Source of the DNA: JADJPO01 sp963724535
GTDB taxonomy: Bacteria > Actinomycetota > Actinomycetes > Actinomycetales > Kineosporiaceae
Direction: 5' to 3'
DNA: 64,000 nt
Assembly (NCBI GenBank): GCA_963724535.1
Contig: CAVRVD010000014.1
Location: forward strand, 62,001-126,000
The notes under the pieces were generated by a model. That model was not told the DNA's origin. It did not search any database and saw only the letters and a list, made by a program, of their open reading frames with translations. Of the stretch, positions 33,638-41,999 are shown piece by piece. Position 1 is the stretch's first letter. Each line of letters begins with the position of its first letter. The position numbers and the translations under genes are program-made.

Positions 33638-35119
33638 GTGAGCGATCACCGTCGACGGCCGTTGCCGGCTCTCCTGGTGTCGGCAGTCGCCGCCGTCGCG
33701 GTCTCGCCGCTCATCGTCAGCCCGCTGCTCACCCCGGCCTGGGCGGAGCGATTCCCCCGCGAGGGGCCGCGGGCCACTGCTTCAGCCGGTTCGGTGGACG
33801 CCGTGACGGTCACCGGCGCGGCCCGCCTGGACGCCCCCTCGACGATCACGGCCACCGCGTCGGTGACCGTCCCCCGGCGCAGCCAGGGCACCGTGGTGCT
33901 CACCGCCTCGGGACAGACCTGCCGGTCCTCGTCGGTGGTGCCGATCGGCCGCTCCACCCTGCGGGCCAGCTGCGTGGTCATCCCTCGCGCCAACCAGGTG
34001 CCGGCGCTGCCCACCTCGGTCGAGGTGAGTCTGGACCGGGTCAGCAACGGGGTGCGCAGCAGCACCCGGCGTCGGGTGAGCCGGTCGGTCGCGATGGACG
34101 ACGGCGACCCGGTCCCGCGCGAGGAGGCCACGCGCCGCTGGCGCGAGCTCACCGCGGCCCTGCACGCCGAGACGGGCAACGCCACGACCGCCCGGGTGGC
34201 CGGCGCCGTCCGCGCCGATGCCGTCGACCCGGCCGACCCGGCCAGTGCCAACGACCCGGTCGCTCCGCGCCGGGTGGCCCAGAGCGCTTCGCTGTACGCC
34301 GCCGCCGACCTCGCCTCCCGGGTGTGGGCGCAGGCGCAGCGGACCGGCTGGTCGAGCCCGCAGACCCAGGACCTGCTCGCCGACCTAATGGCCGCCCGCA
34401 AGCCGGATGGCGGTTACGGCCTGGCCGGGCCCTGGGACGCCTTCGGTGACGGCACCCTCAACCCGGTCGAGACCACCTACACGGTGACCACCGCCGGCCA
34501 CGTCGGCTGGGTGCTGATCGAGGGCTACAAGAACGCCGCTCTACCGCAGGGCGCGCTGAGCTCGGCGGTGGACGCGCTGCTGGCCATGCCGCGGTTGAAC
34601 GGCGGGACCTGCTTCGCCTACTCGAACTCACCGCACGACCGCGACGAGCCGTGCGTGTACAACGTCAGCCACGGCGCCGCGGCGTTCCTGGTCCGGGTGC
34701 GGGAGCTGACCACCTACCGAGCAGCCGAGATCGACCAGGTGCTGGCGGCCGTGCGCACCCGGCTCACCGTCGGGTACGACTGGGCGACCGGGTACTGGGT
34801 CTACATGGCCGGCATGAGCACCGCCCAGGACATCTCCCACCAGATCTACACGGCCAGGAGCGTCGACGTCATCGACCCGTCCTTCCATGCCGTCGCCCGG
34901 ATGATGGCGCTGCCCTGGTGGCGCCATCCGGGCGGGATGACCCAGTCGGCCGCGGCGCTGGCCTCCGCCATGATGGACGTCGCCACGGACTGCACCTACG
35001 CGCGCTCGCCCGCCGTGCTGCTCGCCGCCGAACGGGCGCTGGGCACCGGCGCGCCGGCGTTCACCGTGATGGGTATGGCCGCGATGGGCGACCAGATCGT
35101 CTCGAGCTGCTTCGGCTGA
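33638..35119 (+). CDS. Secreted protein of unknown function
   Basis: 493 residues. The basic start and the hydrophobic LLVSAVAAVAVSPLIVSPLL ending in AWA form a signal peptide of about 35 residues. Residues ~45-145 look like a small beta domain (TITATASVTVPRRSQGTVVL). The remainder is Ala-rich and helical with conserved-looking cysteines and aromatic patches (NGGTCFAYSNSP, CVYNVSHGAAAF, GYWVYMAGMSTAQD, LPWWRHPGGMTQSA), reminiscent of an alpha/alpha toroid enzyme. I recognise no family. GTG 33638 is chosen to include the whole signal peptide. It follows the CDF gene by 38 bp. Confidence 0.6.
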   Translation: MSDHRRRPLPALLVSAVAAVAVSPLIVSPLLTPAWAERFPREGPRATASAGSVDAVTVTGAARLDAPSTITATASVTVPRRSQGTVVLTASGQTCRSSSVVPIGRSTLRASCVVIPRANQVPALPTSVEVSLDRVSNGVRSSTRRRVSRSVAMDDGDPVPREEATRRWRELTAALHAETGNATTARVAGAVRADAVDPADPASANDPVAPRRVAQSASLYAAADLASRVWAQAQRTGWSSPQTQDLLADLMAARKPDGGYGLAGPWDAFGDGTLNPVETTYTVTTAGHVGWVLIEGYKNAALPQGALSSAVDALLAMPRLNGGTCFAYSNSPHDRDEPCVYNVSHGAAAFLVRVRELTTYRAAEIDQVLAAVRTRLTVGYDWATGYWVYMAGMSTAQDISHQIYTARSVDVIDPSFHAVARMMALPWWRHPGGMTQSAAALASAMMDVATDCTYARSPAVLLAAERALGTGAPAFTVMGMAAMGDQIVSSCFG

Positions 35120-35131
35120 CCTTCGCTCCCG

Positions 35132-35233
35132 CGTGGAGATCAGCGTGCACAGATCTGGCTGCCATGGTGACCCCGTCGACGCACGCTGATCTTCACGCAG
35201 ACTCCCACCCCCGAGAGTGAAGATCACTGTGCG
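35132..35233. repeat. Dispersed palindromic repeat, same family as the 57.3 kb array
   Basis: GCACGCTGATCTTCAC (35181-35196) faces GTGAAGATCACTGTGCG (35217-35233), forming a long hairpin. An inverted partial copy, GTGGAGATCAGCGTGC, lies at about 35133-35148, followed by GGCTGCCATGGTGAC, which matches the reverse complement of the spacer of the 57.3 kb repeats. It lies directly after the secreted-protein gene. Confidence 0.75.
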
Positions 35234-35292
35234 CGGAGGTGGCTGCGTGGTCGACACCGTGCTCCGCACACCCCCGCCCGGCACCCGCTTGC

Positions 35293-35298
35293 TAGGCT
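35293..35298 (+). promoter_or_regulatory. -10 box of the glyA-folD transcript
   Basis: TAGGCT immediately before the riboswitch aptamer fits TANNNT. Transcription would begin at about 35304, at the 5' edge of the aptamer. Confidence 0.5.
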
Positions 35299-35299
35299 G

Positions 35300-35383
35300 G
35301 CGGCTGCCGTGACTGGCGCAGGTGGATCACCACCGGGGAGCGGCTGTTCCGCCCGACGAGGGGTCGATCGCCTGGGCCCCGGG
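35300..35383 (+). ncRNA. ZTP riboswitch (pfl motif)
   Basis: The leader carries the hallmark conserved pieces of the ZTP/pfl aptamer in order: CCGTGACTGGCG (from 35307), then GGATCACCACCGGGGAGCGG, and after a variable loop TCGCCTGGGCC. ZTP riboswitches sense ZMP/ZTP, the formylation-limited AICAR intermediate, and turn on one-carbon genes. Placement ahead of glyA-folD fits exactly, and purH, whose substrate is ZMP, is in the same window. The glyA start is about 80 nt further on. Confidence 0.88.
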
Positions 35384-35463
35384 TACACCGCCATTGCCGT
35401 CCGGCGTGACCGACCTCGTTCGCCATCCGGTTGCCCGTCAGCACGCACCGATCAGGAGTACGC

Positions 35464-36768
35464 ATGGCCGAGCCCACCGCCCAGCTCACCTCTTCCGCAG
35501 CCGTCACCACATCGCCCCTGGCCGACCTCGACCCGGAGCTGGCCGCCGTGCTGGCCGGCGAGCTGGCCCGCCAGCGCGGAACGCTGGAGATGATCGCCAG
35601 CGAGAACTTCGCGCCGCGGGCGGTGCTGACCGCCCAGGGCAGTGTGCTGACCAACAAATACGCCGAGGGGTACCCGGGCAAGCGGTACTACGGCGGCTGC
35701 GAGGAGGTCGACAAGGCCGAGCAGCTGGCCATCGACCGGGCCAAGGCCCTCTACGGCGCCACCTACGCCAACGTGCAGCCGCACTCCGGTGCCCAGGCCA
35801 ACGCCGCGACGATGCACGCCCTGATCCGGCCCGGCGACGGCATCCTCGGCCTGGAGCTGGCCCACGGTGGCCACCTCACGCACGGCATGAAGATCAACTT
35901 CAGTGGCCGCCTGTACCGAGTGGCCTCCTACGGGGTCGATCCGCAGTCGTTCCGGATCGAGATGGACGCCGTGCGCGCCGCCGCCCTGGAGCACCGACCC
36001 AAGCTGATCATCGCGGGCTGGTCGGCCTACCCCCGCCAGCTCGACTTCGCCGCGTTCCGGGCCATCGCCGAGGAGGTCGGCGCCCTGCTCATGGTGGACA
36101 TGGCCCACTTCTCCGGCCTGGTCGCCGCCGGGCTGCACCCCAACCCGGTCCCGCACGCGCACGTGGTCACCTCGACCACCCACAAGACCCTCGCCGGTCC
36201 ACGCGGCGGCATGATCCTGGCCGGAACCGACGAGCACGCCAAGCTCTTCCAGTCCGCGGTCTTCCCCGGTCAGCAGGGCGGTCCGCTGATGCACGTCATC
36301 GCGGCCAAGGCGGCCGCGTTCCTGCTCGCTGCGAGCGCCGAGTTCGCCGAGCGCCAGCAGCGCACCATCACCGGTGCGCAGATCCTCGCCGAGCGGCTGA
36401 CCGGCGACGACGCCAAGCAGGCGGGGGTGTCGGTGCTCACCGGCGGCACCGACGTCCACCTGGTGCTGGTGGACCTACGCGACTCGACCCTGGACGGTCA
36501 ACAGGCCGAGGACCGCCTGCACGAGGTCGGCATCACCGTCAACCGCAACGCCGTCCCGTTCGACCCGCGCCCGCCGATGGTGACCTCGGGGCTGCGGATC
36601 GGCACGCCGGCGCTGGCCAGCCGCGGGTTCGGCGACGCGGAGTTCACCGAGGTCGCCGACGTCATCGCCCTGGCCCTGCAGCCCGAGGTCGACGTGAGCT
36701 CGCTCCGCTCCCGGGTGACCGCGCTCGCCGAGGCGTTCCCCCTCTACGACGGTCTGGAAACCTGGTGA
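35464..36768 (+). CDS. glyA: Serine hydroxymethyltransferase
   Basis: 434 residues, normal length. PLP enzyme converting serine and tetrahydrofolate to glycine and methylene-THF. Signatures include LEMIASENFAPRAVL, NKYAEGYPGKRYYGGCE and the PLP-lysine motif TSTTHKTLAGPRGG (K241). The ATG at 35464 has an AGGAG site; an upstream in-frame start at 35431 would add a non-conserved tail. Regulated by the ZTP riboswitch in its leader, and its stop overlaps the folD GTG. Confidence 0.97.
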   Translation: MAEPTAQLTSSAAVTTSPLADLDPELAAVLAGELARQRGTLEMIASENFAPRAVLTAQGSVLTNKYAEGYPGKRYYGGCEEVDKAEQLAIDRAKALYGATYANVQPHSGAQANAATMHALIRPGDGILGLELAHGGHLTHGMKINFSGRLYRVASYGVDPQSFRIEMDAVRAAALEHRPKLIIAGWSAYPRQLDFAAFRAIAEEVGALLMVDMAHFSGLVAAGLHPNPVPHAHVVTSTTHKTLAGPRGGMILAGTDEHAKLFQSAVFPGQQGGPLMHVIAAKAAAFLLAASAEFAERQQRTITGAQILAERLTGDDAKQAGVSVLTGGTDVHLVLVDLRDSTLDGQQAEDRLHEVGITVNRNAVPFDPRPPMVTSGLRIGTPALASRGFGDAEFTEVADVIALALQPEVDVSSLRSRVTALAEAFPLYDGLETW

Positions 36769-37667
36769 CCGCTGCCTCGAGCCCCGCCTCGGCCCGCCGC
36801 CTCGACGGCAAGGCGACCGCCGCTGCCATCAAGGCCGAGCTCGCCGGGCGGGTCTCGGTGCTCCTGGCGAAGGGGGTGCGTCCCGGGCTGGGCACCGTCC
36901 TGGTCGGTGAGGACCCGGGCAGCCGCGCATACGTCGCCGGCAAGCACCGGGACTGTGCGGAGGTCGGTCTCGCCTCGATCCGTGACGACCTGCCGGCCGA
37001 CGCCACCCAGGCCGACGTCGAGGCGGCGGTGGCCCGGCTCAACGCCGACCCCGCCTGCACCGGCTACATCGTGCAGCTGCCGCTGCCCCAGGGTCTGGAC
37101 GCCGACGCCGTCCTGGAGCTCATGGACCCGGACAAGGACGCCGACGGCCTGCACCCGACCAACCTGGGCCGGCTGGTGCTCAACGTCAGCCGGCCGATGA
37201 CCTCGCCGCTGCCGTGCACCCCGCGCGCCGTCGTCGAGCTGCTGGATCGGTACGGCGTCCCGCTCAAGGGCGCGCAGGTCTGTGTGGTTGGGCGTGGGGT
37301 CACGGTCGGCCGCCCGCTGGGGTTGGTGCTGACTCGGCGCGAGGTCAACGCCACCGTCACCCTGTGCCACACCGGGACGGTGAACCTGGCCGAGCAGGTG
37401 GCCGCCGCCGACGTCGTGGTCGCTGCCGCCGGGGTGCCGGGCATCATCACCGCTTCGATGGTCAAGCCGGGCGCCGCGGTGCTGGACGTCGGGATCACCC
37501 GGGTCGAGGCCGCCGACGGCACCGCGAGGCTGGTCGGTGATGTGGCCCCGGACGTGTTCTCGGTCGCGGCCTGGGTCGCGCCGATGCCGGGTGGGGTGGG
37601 GCCGATGACCCGGGCGATGCTGCTGGCCAACGTGGTCGAGGCCGCCGAACGGTCCCTGGGTTCGTAG
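36765..37667 (+). CDS. folD: Methylene-THF dehydrogenase / methenyl-THF cyclohydrolase
   Basis: 300 residues. Bifunctional enzyme making 10-formyl-THF from the methylene-THF produced by GlyA. Visible motifs are the catalytic YVAGK (Y56, K60), the substrate loop YIVQLPLPQGLD, DADGLHPTN, the NADP loop VVGRGVTVGRPLG, and APMPGGVGPMTRAMLL. GTG start overlapping the glyA stop (GTGA). The product feeds the formyl-transfer steps of PurN and PurH. Confidence 0.97.
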   Translation: MTAASSPASARRLDGKATAAAIKAELAGRVSVLLAKGVRPGLGTVLVGEDPGSRAYVAGKHRDCAEVGLASIRDDLPADATQADVEAAVARLNADPACTGYIVQLPLPQGLDADAVLELMDPDKDADGLHPTNLGRLVLNVSRPMTSPLPCTPRAVVELLDRYGVPLKGAQVCVVGRGVTVGRPLGLVLTRREVNATVTLCHTGTVNLAEQVAAADVVVAAAGVPGIITASMVKPGAAVLDVGITRVEAADGTARLVGDVAPDVFSVAAWVAPMPGGVGPMTRAMLLANVVEAAERSLGS

Positions 37668-37711
37668 GCACCGGGTCGGCCGGCGGCGCAGGAGGTCAGG
37701 ACGGGGCCGTC

Positions 37712-38458
37712 ATGAGTGCAGCGACACAGATCGAGGCCGCGCTGGTCGCCCTGGCTGATCCTGATCGGGCGGCTACGTCGGCCTGGTTCCTGCAGATGGC
37801 GCCGGGTGGCTACGGCGAGGGCGGGCAGACCCTGGGGGTCCGGGTGCCGCAGGTCCGCCGGGTGGTCCGGGAGCACCGCCGCACCGCCGGCGTGGACGAC
37901 GTGGTGGACCTGTGGGGCAGCGACTGGCACGAGGTGCGGCTGGCCGGGTGCGTGCTGGCCGGCGAGCTCGCCCTGCGCGGTGACGACGCGGTCCGCACGG
38001 CTCTGGTCGCCGCGCTGCTGGCCAACACCGACCGGATCGACAACTGGGACCTGGTCGACACGGTTGCCCCGGCGGTGCTCGGCGACTGGCTGGTGGGCCG
38101 CAGCGACCGGTCGGTCCTGGACACCCTGGCCGGTTCGAGCCTGATCTGGGAGCGCCGAATCGCCATGGTGGCCACGCTGGGGCTGATCCGTGTCGGTGAG
38201 CACGCCGACGCGCTGCGGCTGGCCGAGGCGCTGCTCGACGACCCGCACCACCTGGTGCACAAGGCCTCGGGCTGGATGCTGCGTGAGGTCGGGTTGCGGG
38301 ACCGTCCGGCGCTCGACGCCTTTCTGGACCGGCACCACCAGGAGATGCCGCGCACGATGCTGCGCTATGCCATCGAGAAGCACGACCCCGACGAGCGTGA
38401 GCACTACCTGGGCCGCCGGGGGAGGTCCCCCAACCCACCCGCCGAGACGTCACCGTGA
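37712..38458 (+). CDS. DNA alkylation repair protein, AlkD-like
   Basis: 248 residues of the AlkD/AlkC HEAT-like repeat family of DNA glycosylases for alkylated bases. Family signatures are QTLGVRVPQVRRVVRE, HEVRLAGCVLAGELAL, DRIDNWDLVDTVAPAVLG and WERRIAMVATLGLIR, including the Trp and Asp of the DNA-binding groove. It starts 44 bp after folD. Its neighbour xthA is also a base-excision repair gene, so the pair may work in sequence on alkylated and abasic sites. Confidence 0.88.
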   Translation: MSAATQIEAALVALADPDRAATSAWFLQMAPGGYGEGGQTLGVRVPQVRRVVREHRRTAGVDDVVDLWGSDWHEVRLAGCVLAGELALRGDDAVRTALVAALLANTDRIDNWDLVDTVAPAVLGDWLVGRSDRSVLDTLAGSSLIWERRIAMVATLGLIRVGEHADALRLAEALLDDPHHLVHKASGWMLREVGLRDRPALDAFLDRHHQEMPRTMLRYAIEKHDPDEREHYLGRRGRSPNPPAETSP

Positions 38459-38505
38459 GGGGCTTCGGACACGACCACGGCGACGAGTCGGTGGGCCGGC
38501 CTGCG

Positions 38506-38511
38506 TACGGT
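38506..38511 (+). promoter_or_regulatory. -10 box, leaderless promoter of xthA
   Basis: TACGGT followed by seven bases and the GTG at 38519 gives a textbook leaderless start. Confidence 0.55.
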
Positions 38512-38518
38512 CGACCCC

Positions 38519-39331
38519 GTGATCTGCGTGGCCACCGTCAACGTCAACGGCATCCGGGCCGCCACCCGCCGGGGGATGGGCGGCTGGCTGGCTGAGCGCC
38601 GTCCGGACCTGCTCTGTCTGCAGGAGGTGCGTGCCGACGACGCGGCCCTGCACGACGCGCTCGGTCCGGGCTGGTGCGGGGTACACGAGGAGGCCGGCAG
38701 CCGCGGCCGGGCGGGGGTCGCGGTGCTGGCTCGGACGGCGCCGCTGGCCGCCCGCACCGGCCTGGCCCGCACCGGGTTCGACGCCGAGTGTGGTGCCGGT
38801 CGCTGGGTCGAGGCGGACTACCCGGTGGTGGGGTCCGGCACCCCGCTGACCGTGGTCAGCGCCTATGTGTTCACCGGGCAGGCCGGCACGCCGCGCCAGG
38901 ATGAGAAGCTCGCGTTCCTGGGCGCCGCCCGCCGCCGCCTCGACGAGATCGCGGCCGACGGTCGGCCGGCGTTGCTCACCGGTGACGTGAACATCGCCCA
39001 TCGCGAGCAGGATCTGAAGAACTGGAAGGGCAACCGTGGCAAGGCCGGGTTCCTGCCGGCCGAGCGGGCCTGGTTCGACGACCTGTTGGCGGCCGGCTGG
39101 GTGGACGTCGTCCGCCGCGCACACCGCGAGATGCCCGGCCCGTACTCATGGTGGTCCTGGCGCGGCAGGGCCTTCGACAACGACGCCGGTTGGCGGATCG
39201 ACTACCAGATCGCCACCCCCGCTTTGGCCGCCCTGGCCGGCACGACCGCGGTCGACCGCGCGCCGTCCTACCGGCTCCGCTGGAGTGACCATGCGCCCGT
39301 GGTCGTCGAGTACGACCTGCGCCTGCGCTGA
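38519..39331 (+). CDS. xthA: Exodeoxyribonuclease III
   Basis: 270 residues. AP endonuclease/3'-5' exonuclease of the EEP superfamily. Metal and catalytic motifs are in place: ATVNVNGIRAA, LCLQEVRAD, the GDVNIAHREQDLKN loop, SWWSWRGRAFDNDAGWRIDY and the C-terminal WSDHAPVVVEY with the catalytic Asp-His. GTG start is supported by a leaderless -10 box. Confidence 0.93.
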   Translation: MICVATVNVNGIRAATRRGMGGWLAERRPDLLCLQEVRADDAALHDALGPGWCGVHEEAGSRGRAGVAVLARTAPLAARTGLARTGFDAECGAGRWVEADYPVVGSGTPLTVVSAYVFTGQAGTPRQDEKLAFLGAARRRLDEIAADGRPALLTGDVNIAHREQDLKNWKGNRGKAGFLPAERAWFDDLLAAGWVDVVRRAHREMPGPYSWWSWRGRAFDNDAGWRIDYQIATPALAALAGTTAVDRAPSYRLRWSDHAPVVVEYDLRLR

Positions 39332-39404
39332 GCTGTTCCGGCGTCCCCGAGCGGTGCGAGGGCGGCGCCGGAGCCCTGCAGGTCGGGTCGAGGACGAACG
39401 GTCG

Positions 39405-39410
39405 TAGTCT
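39405..39410 (+). promoter_or_regulatory. -10 box for the DUF2157-GDYXXLXY pair
   Basis: TAGTCT fits TANNNT, with a small dyad CTGTC-GCC-GACAG just downstream. Transcription would begin near 39417. Confidence 0.4.
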
Positions 39411-39457
39411 GTCGCCGACAGGTCCACCACATGGCAGTGGAAGGCCGGGTGAGGGTG

Positions 39458-40795
39458 ATGACCCGCACCAGCGCAGTTCCGCATCGTCGCCTTGACTGGC
39501 TGACCGACGAGCTGGCCGCCTGGCAGCGAGACGGCCTGGTCAGCGCCGAGACCGCAGCCCAGATCCGGTCGCGCTACTGCGCCTCTCGTCGGCTCTCGTT
39601 CAGCCGCGTCGTCGCCGGTCTGGGTGGCGCCTTCGTGGCCGTGGGCGTGATCTGGCTGGTCGCGGCCAACCTGGACCGGATCCCGCCGCTGGTCCGGCTC
39701 GCGGCCGTGGTCGCCCTGTGGCTCGGGCTGGTCGTCGCCGCCGAGGTGCTCGCCCGTCGCGCCGAGGCCGAGAGCGCAGCTGATCCGCTGTCACGGCACG
39801 GTCCGTCGCCGCTCGTCGGGGCCGCGCGGCTGCTGGCCGCCGGTGCCTTCGGGGCGGCGATCTTCCAGTCCGCGCAGAGCCTGCAGGTGCCGGCGTACTC
39901 GCCGTCCCTGGTCGGGTGGTGGGCGGCCGGCGCCCTGGCCTACGCCTATGCGGTGACCGGGCTTGCCCCGTTGGCGCTGGCCGCCGTCACCGGGACGATC
40001 TGGCTGGTCTGGGCCTCGGCGCAGCAGGCCGAGGGGCCGTCGGACTTCACCGCGGCGCTGCTGGTGGGAGCGGTGCTGGCCACCGCGATCGCGGTCCTCC
40101 ACGCGGCCGGCGGCCGGATCATCCCCGCCTGGATCTCTCCCGCCTGGAGCACCCCGTTAGCGGCCGTGTGGCGGGTGGTCGCGGCGCTGCTGGCGCTGAC
40201 CGGGCTGTTCGCGGCGGCGTTGCCGGTCTACACCGAGGACACGTTCGACCCGCGCACCGTGCTCATCGTGGTCGCGGTGATCTCGGTCCTGGCCGCCCTG
40301 GGTGGGCTGCTGATCAGCACCGGCGTCGATCGTGCGGAGCTGCTCGTCGTCCTGGCGGTCGCCATGGTTGCCGGGTTGCTCGTGGTCTGGCGGCCCGAGG
40401 GTGACATCGCCGAGCCCACCCCGGCACTGACTGCCCGCGCCGTGGTCAGTGTGCTCGCCTACCTGGGCGCGGCCGCCTGGTACGCCCTGCTGGGCGTGCG
40501 CCGAGACCTGCCGGGCCTGACCTGGCTGGCCACCGCGGCCCTGGTCGTGTTCACCACTGTGCAGAGCTTCGCCGTCTTCGCCCCGGTGGTCTCCGGTGCC
40601 ACGCTCTTCCTCGCCGTCGGTGTCGTACTCCTGGTCGCCGGCTACCTGGCCGACCGGGGTCGCCGACACCTGCTACGGCTCGGCCGGGCCCGGTCGCAGC
40701 CCGAGACACCTCGGCCCGAGACACCGCGGCCCGAGACACCGCGGCCCGAGACACCGCAGCCCGAGACACCGCAGCTCGAGACAGGGGAGACCTGA
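39458..40795 (+). CDS. DUF2157 domain membrane protein
   Basis: 445 residues. The cytoplasmic N-terminus with LDWLTDELAAWQRDGLVS and a TAAQIRSRY helix is the DUF2157 signature. It is followed by about ten hydrophobic helices and a C-terminal low-complexity tail of PETPR/PETPQ repeats. Function is unknown. DUF2157 genes are regularly followed by a GDYXXLXY gene, as here (2-bp gap), suggesting an envelope complex. ATG 39458 is chosen for its GTGAGGGTG site; ATG 39431 in the same frame is possible. Confidence 0.82.
   Translation: MTRTSAVPHRRLDWLTDELAAWQRDGLVSAETAAQIRSRYCASRRLSFSRVVAGLGGAFVAVGVIWLVAANLDRIPPLVRLAAVVALWLGLVVAAEVLARRAEAESAADPLSRHGPSPLVGAARLLAAGAFGAAIFQSAQSLQVPAYSPSLVGWWAAGALAYAYAVTGLAPLALAAVTGTIWLVWASAQQAEGPSDFTAALLVGAVLATAIAVLHAAGGRIIPAWISPAWSTPLAAVWRVVAALLALTGLFAAALPVYTEDTFDPRTVLIVVAVISVLAALGGLLISTGVDRAELLVVLAVAMVAGLLVVWRPEGDIAEPTPALTARAVVSVLAYLGAAAWYALLGVRRDLPGLTWLATAALVVFTTVQSFAVFAPVVSGATLFLAVGVVLLVAGYLADRGRRHLLRLGRARSQPETPRPETPRPETPRPETPQPETPQLETGET
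40701..40783 (+). repeat. Tandem 15-bp repeats encoding PETPR/Q units
   Basis: CCGAGACACCGCGGC-type units occur five times in register plus a partial sixth, at the 3' end of the DUF2157 gene. Differences between units are only one or two bases. Confidence 0.85.
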
Positions 40796-40796
40796 G

Positions 40797-41315
40797 ATGG
40801 CAGCGCTTCGCTCGCGTACCGTGCGCGTCGTCCTGGTCGTGCTGCTCCAGCTCGGGCTGCTCACTGCGGCCGTCTCCGGGCAGCTGTCGGCCCGGTTGAC
40901 CGGCACCGAGTACCTGGTGCGGGTGGCGCCGGTGGACCCGATCGACCCGTTCCGGGGCGCCTACGTCTCGCTGGTCTATCCGGATCTGGGTGTGCCGTTC
41001 CGGTCGGGCGTCGGCGGTCAGGACCCCGGCGCAGCTCCTCGGAACACCTCCGTCGTCTACGTCCCGCTGGTCCGCGACGGGGAGGTGTGGAGGGGCAGCA
41101 CCCCGATCGCTGCGCAGCCGGACGGGCCGGCCTTGCGCTGTCACAACGACAACGACAGTCTCAGCTGCGGGATCGACAGCTACTTCCTGCCGCAGGACCG
41201 GGCCCTGGCCGTGGAGCGGGCCATCTCCTCGGGCACGGTCCTGGCCAGGCTGCGCGTCGACGGTGCCGGGCACGCCACGGTCATCGCTTTGGTGGTGGAC
41301 GGTTCCGACGCCTGA
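40797..41315 (+). CDS. GDYXXLXY domain protein
   Basis: 172 residues. One N-terminal hydrophobic segment (VVLVVLLQLGLLTAAVSGQL), then an extracytoplasmic domain. The motif RGAYVSLVY (residues ~57-65) corresponds to the family's GDYXXLXY, with Ala replacing Asp. Two Cys in LRCHNDNDSLSCG may pair. Partner of the preceding DUF2157 membrane protein; the ATG at 40797 has a GGGGAGA site. Function unknown. Confidence 0.8.
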   Translation: MAALRSRTVRVVLVVLLQLGLLTAAVSGQLSARLTGTEYLVRVAPVDPIDPFRGAYVSLVYPDLGVPFRSGVGGQDPGAAPRNTSVVYVPLVRDGEVWRGSTPIAAQPDGPALRCHNDNDSLSCGIDSYFLPQDRALAVERAISSGTVLARLRVDGAGHATVIALVVDGSDA

Positions 41316-41353
41316 GACCGTGCTGATCACCGCGCCGGGGACCGGCGCTGGGA

Positions 41354-41908
41354 CTACTGCGAGACCCCCAGCAGTGCCTCGCGGTCGAGGACCTGGATCC
41401 GGCGGTATGACACGTCGAGGAGTCCTGCCGCGGCGAGCTCCCCGAGGACCTTGTTCACACTGGGCCGGCGGGCGCCGAGCATCGCGGCCAGCGTGGCCTG
41501 TGACATCGCGATGCGGCCGCTGGAGTCAGCCTCGTCAGCCAACAGCCGCGCAGTCTGGGCGGTCAGGCTGCCGCCGAGGAGGCCGACCAGACGGGCCTGG
41601 CTGGTGGCCAGGCGCGCGGCGACGCTGGTCAGCCAGCGACGGGCAAGCTGCCCGTTCGCGTTGAGCAGCTTCTCGAACTCCGCGGGGGCCAGGAACAGGC
41701 ACCGCGCCTTCTCCAGCGCGCGGGCAGTGTAGGGCGGCAACATCCTCAACAGCTGGATGTCGCCGTCGACATCACCCTCGCGGAGCACGGACAGGACGGC
41801 GCGGCGACGTCCGGAACCGACCGAGAGCTCCACACGGCCGGACTGGATCAGCCACACGCCGGGCGGGCCAGAACCGGCGGCGAACAACACCGATCCGGTC
41901 TCGAGCAC
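41354..41908 (-). CDS. Crp/Fnr-family transcriptional regulator with uncertain start
   Basis: At least 184 residues. A cNMP-binding-like jelly roll (SVLFAAGSGPPGVWLIQSGRVEL, EGDVDGDIQLL) and a C-terminal winged helix with MSQATLAAMLGARRPSVNKVL. The key Arg/Glu of cAMP pockets are not evident, so ligand is unknown. GTG 41908 is the first canonical start, but it cuts into the first strand of the domain. The frame stays open and looks protein-like upstream (residues equivalent to VVTGDVAALAASLQPR) for about 90 bp without ATG, GTG or TTG. Either a rare start such as CTG near 41998 is used or the gene has lost its start. Divergent from a pseudogene. Confidence 0.75.
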   Translation of the reverse strand: MLETGSVLFAAGSGPPGVWLIQSGRVELSVGSGRRRAVLSVLREGDVDGDIQLLRMLPPYTARALEKARCLFLAPAEFEKLLNANGQLARRWLTSVAARLATSQARLVGLLGGSLTAQTARLLADEADSSGRIAMSQATLAAMLGARRPSVNKVLGELAAAGLLDVSYRRIQVLDREALLGVSQ

Positions 41909-41987
41909 GCGCGGTTGCAGTGAGGCGGCCAGCGCCGCGACGTCGCCGGTGACGACTGGGAAACCGCGGCACGGTCCGGAGCCTTCG

Positions 41988-41993
41988 TAGAGT
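41988..41993 (+). promoter_or_regulatory. -10 box ahead of the flavoprotein pseudogene
   Basis: TAGAGT, six bases, then GTG 42000. The promoter of the decayed gene appears intact and leaderless. Confidence 0.45.
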
Positions 41994-41999
41994 GTCAGC

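Noticed and set aside
35322..36764. Long in-frame upstream extension of folD across glyA
   Set aside because: The frame is open but Arg/Gly-rich; folD homology begins only after the GTG at 36765.
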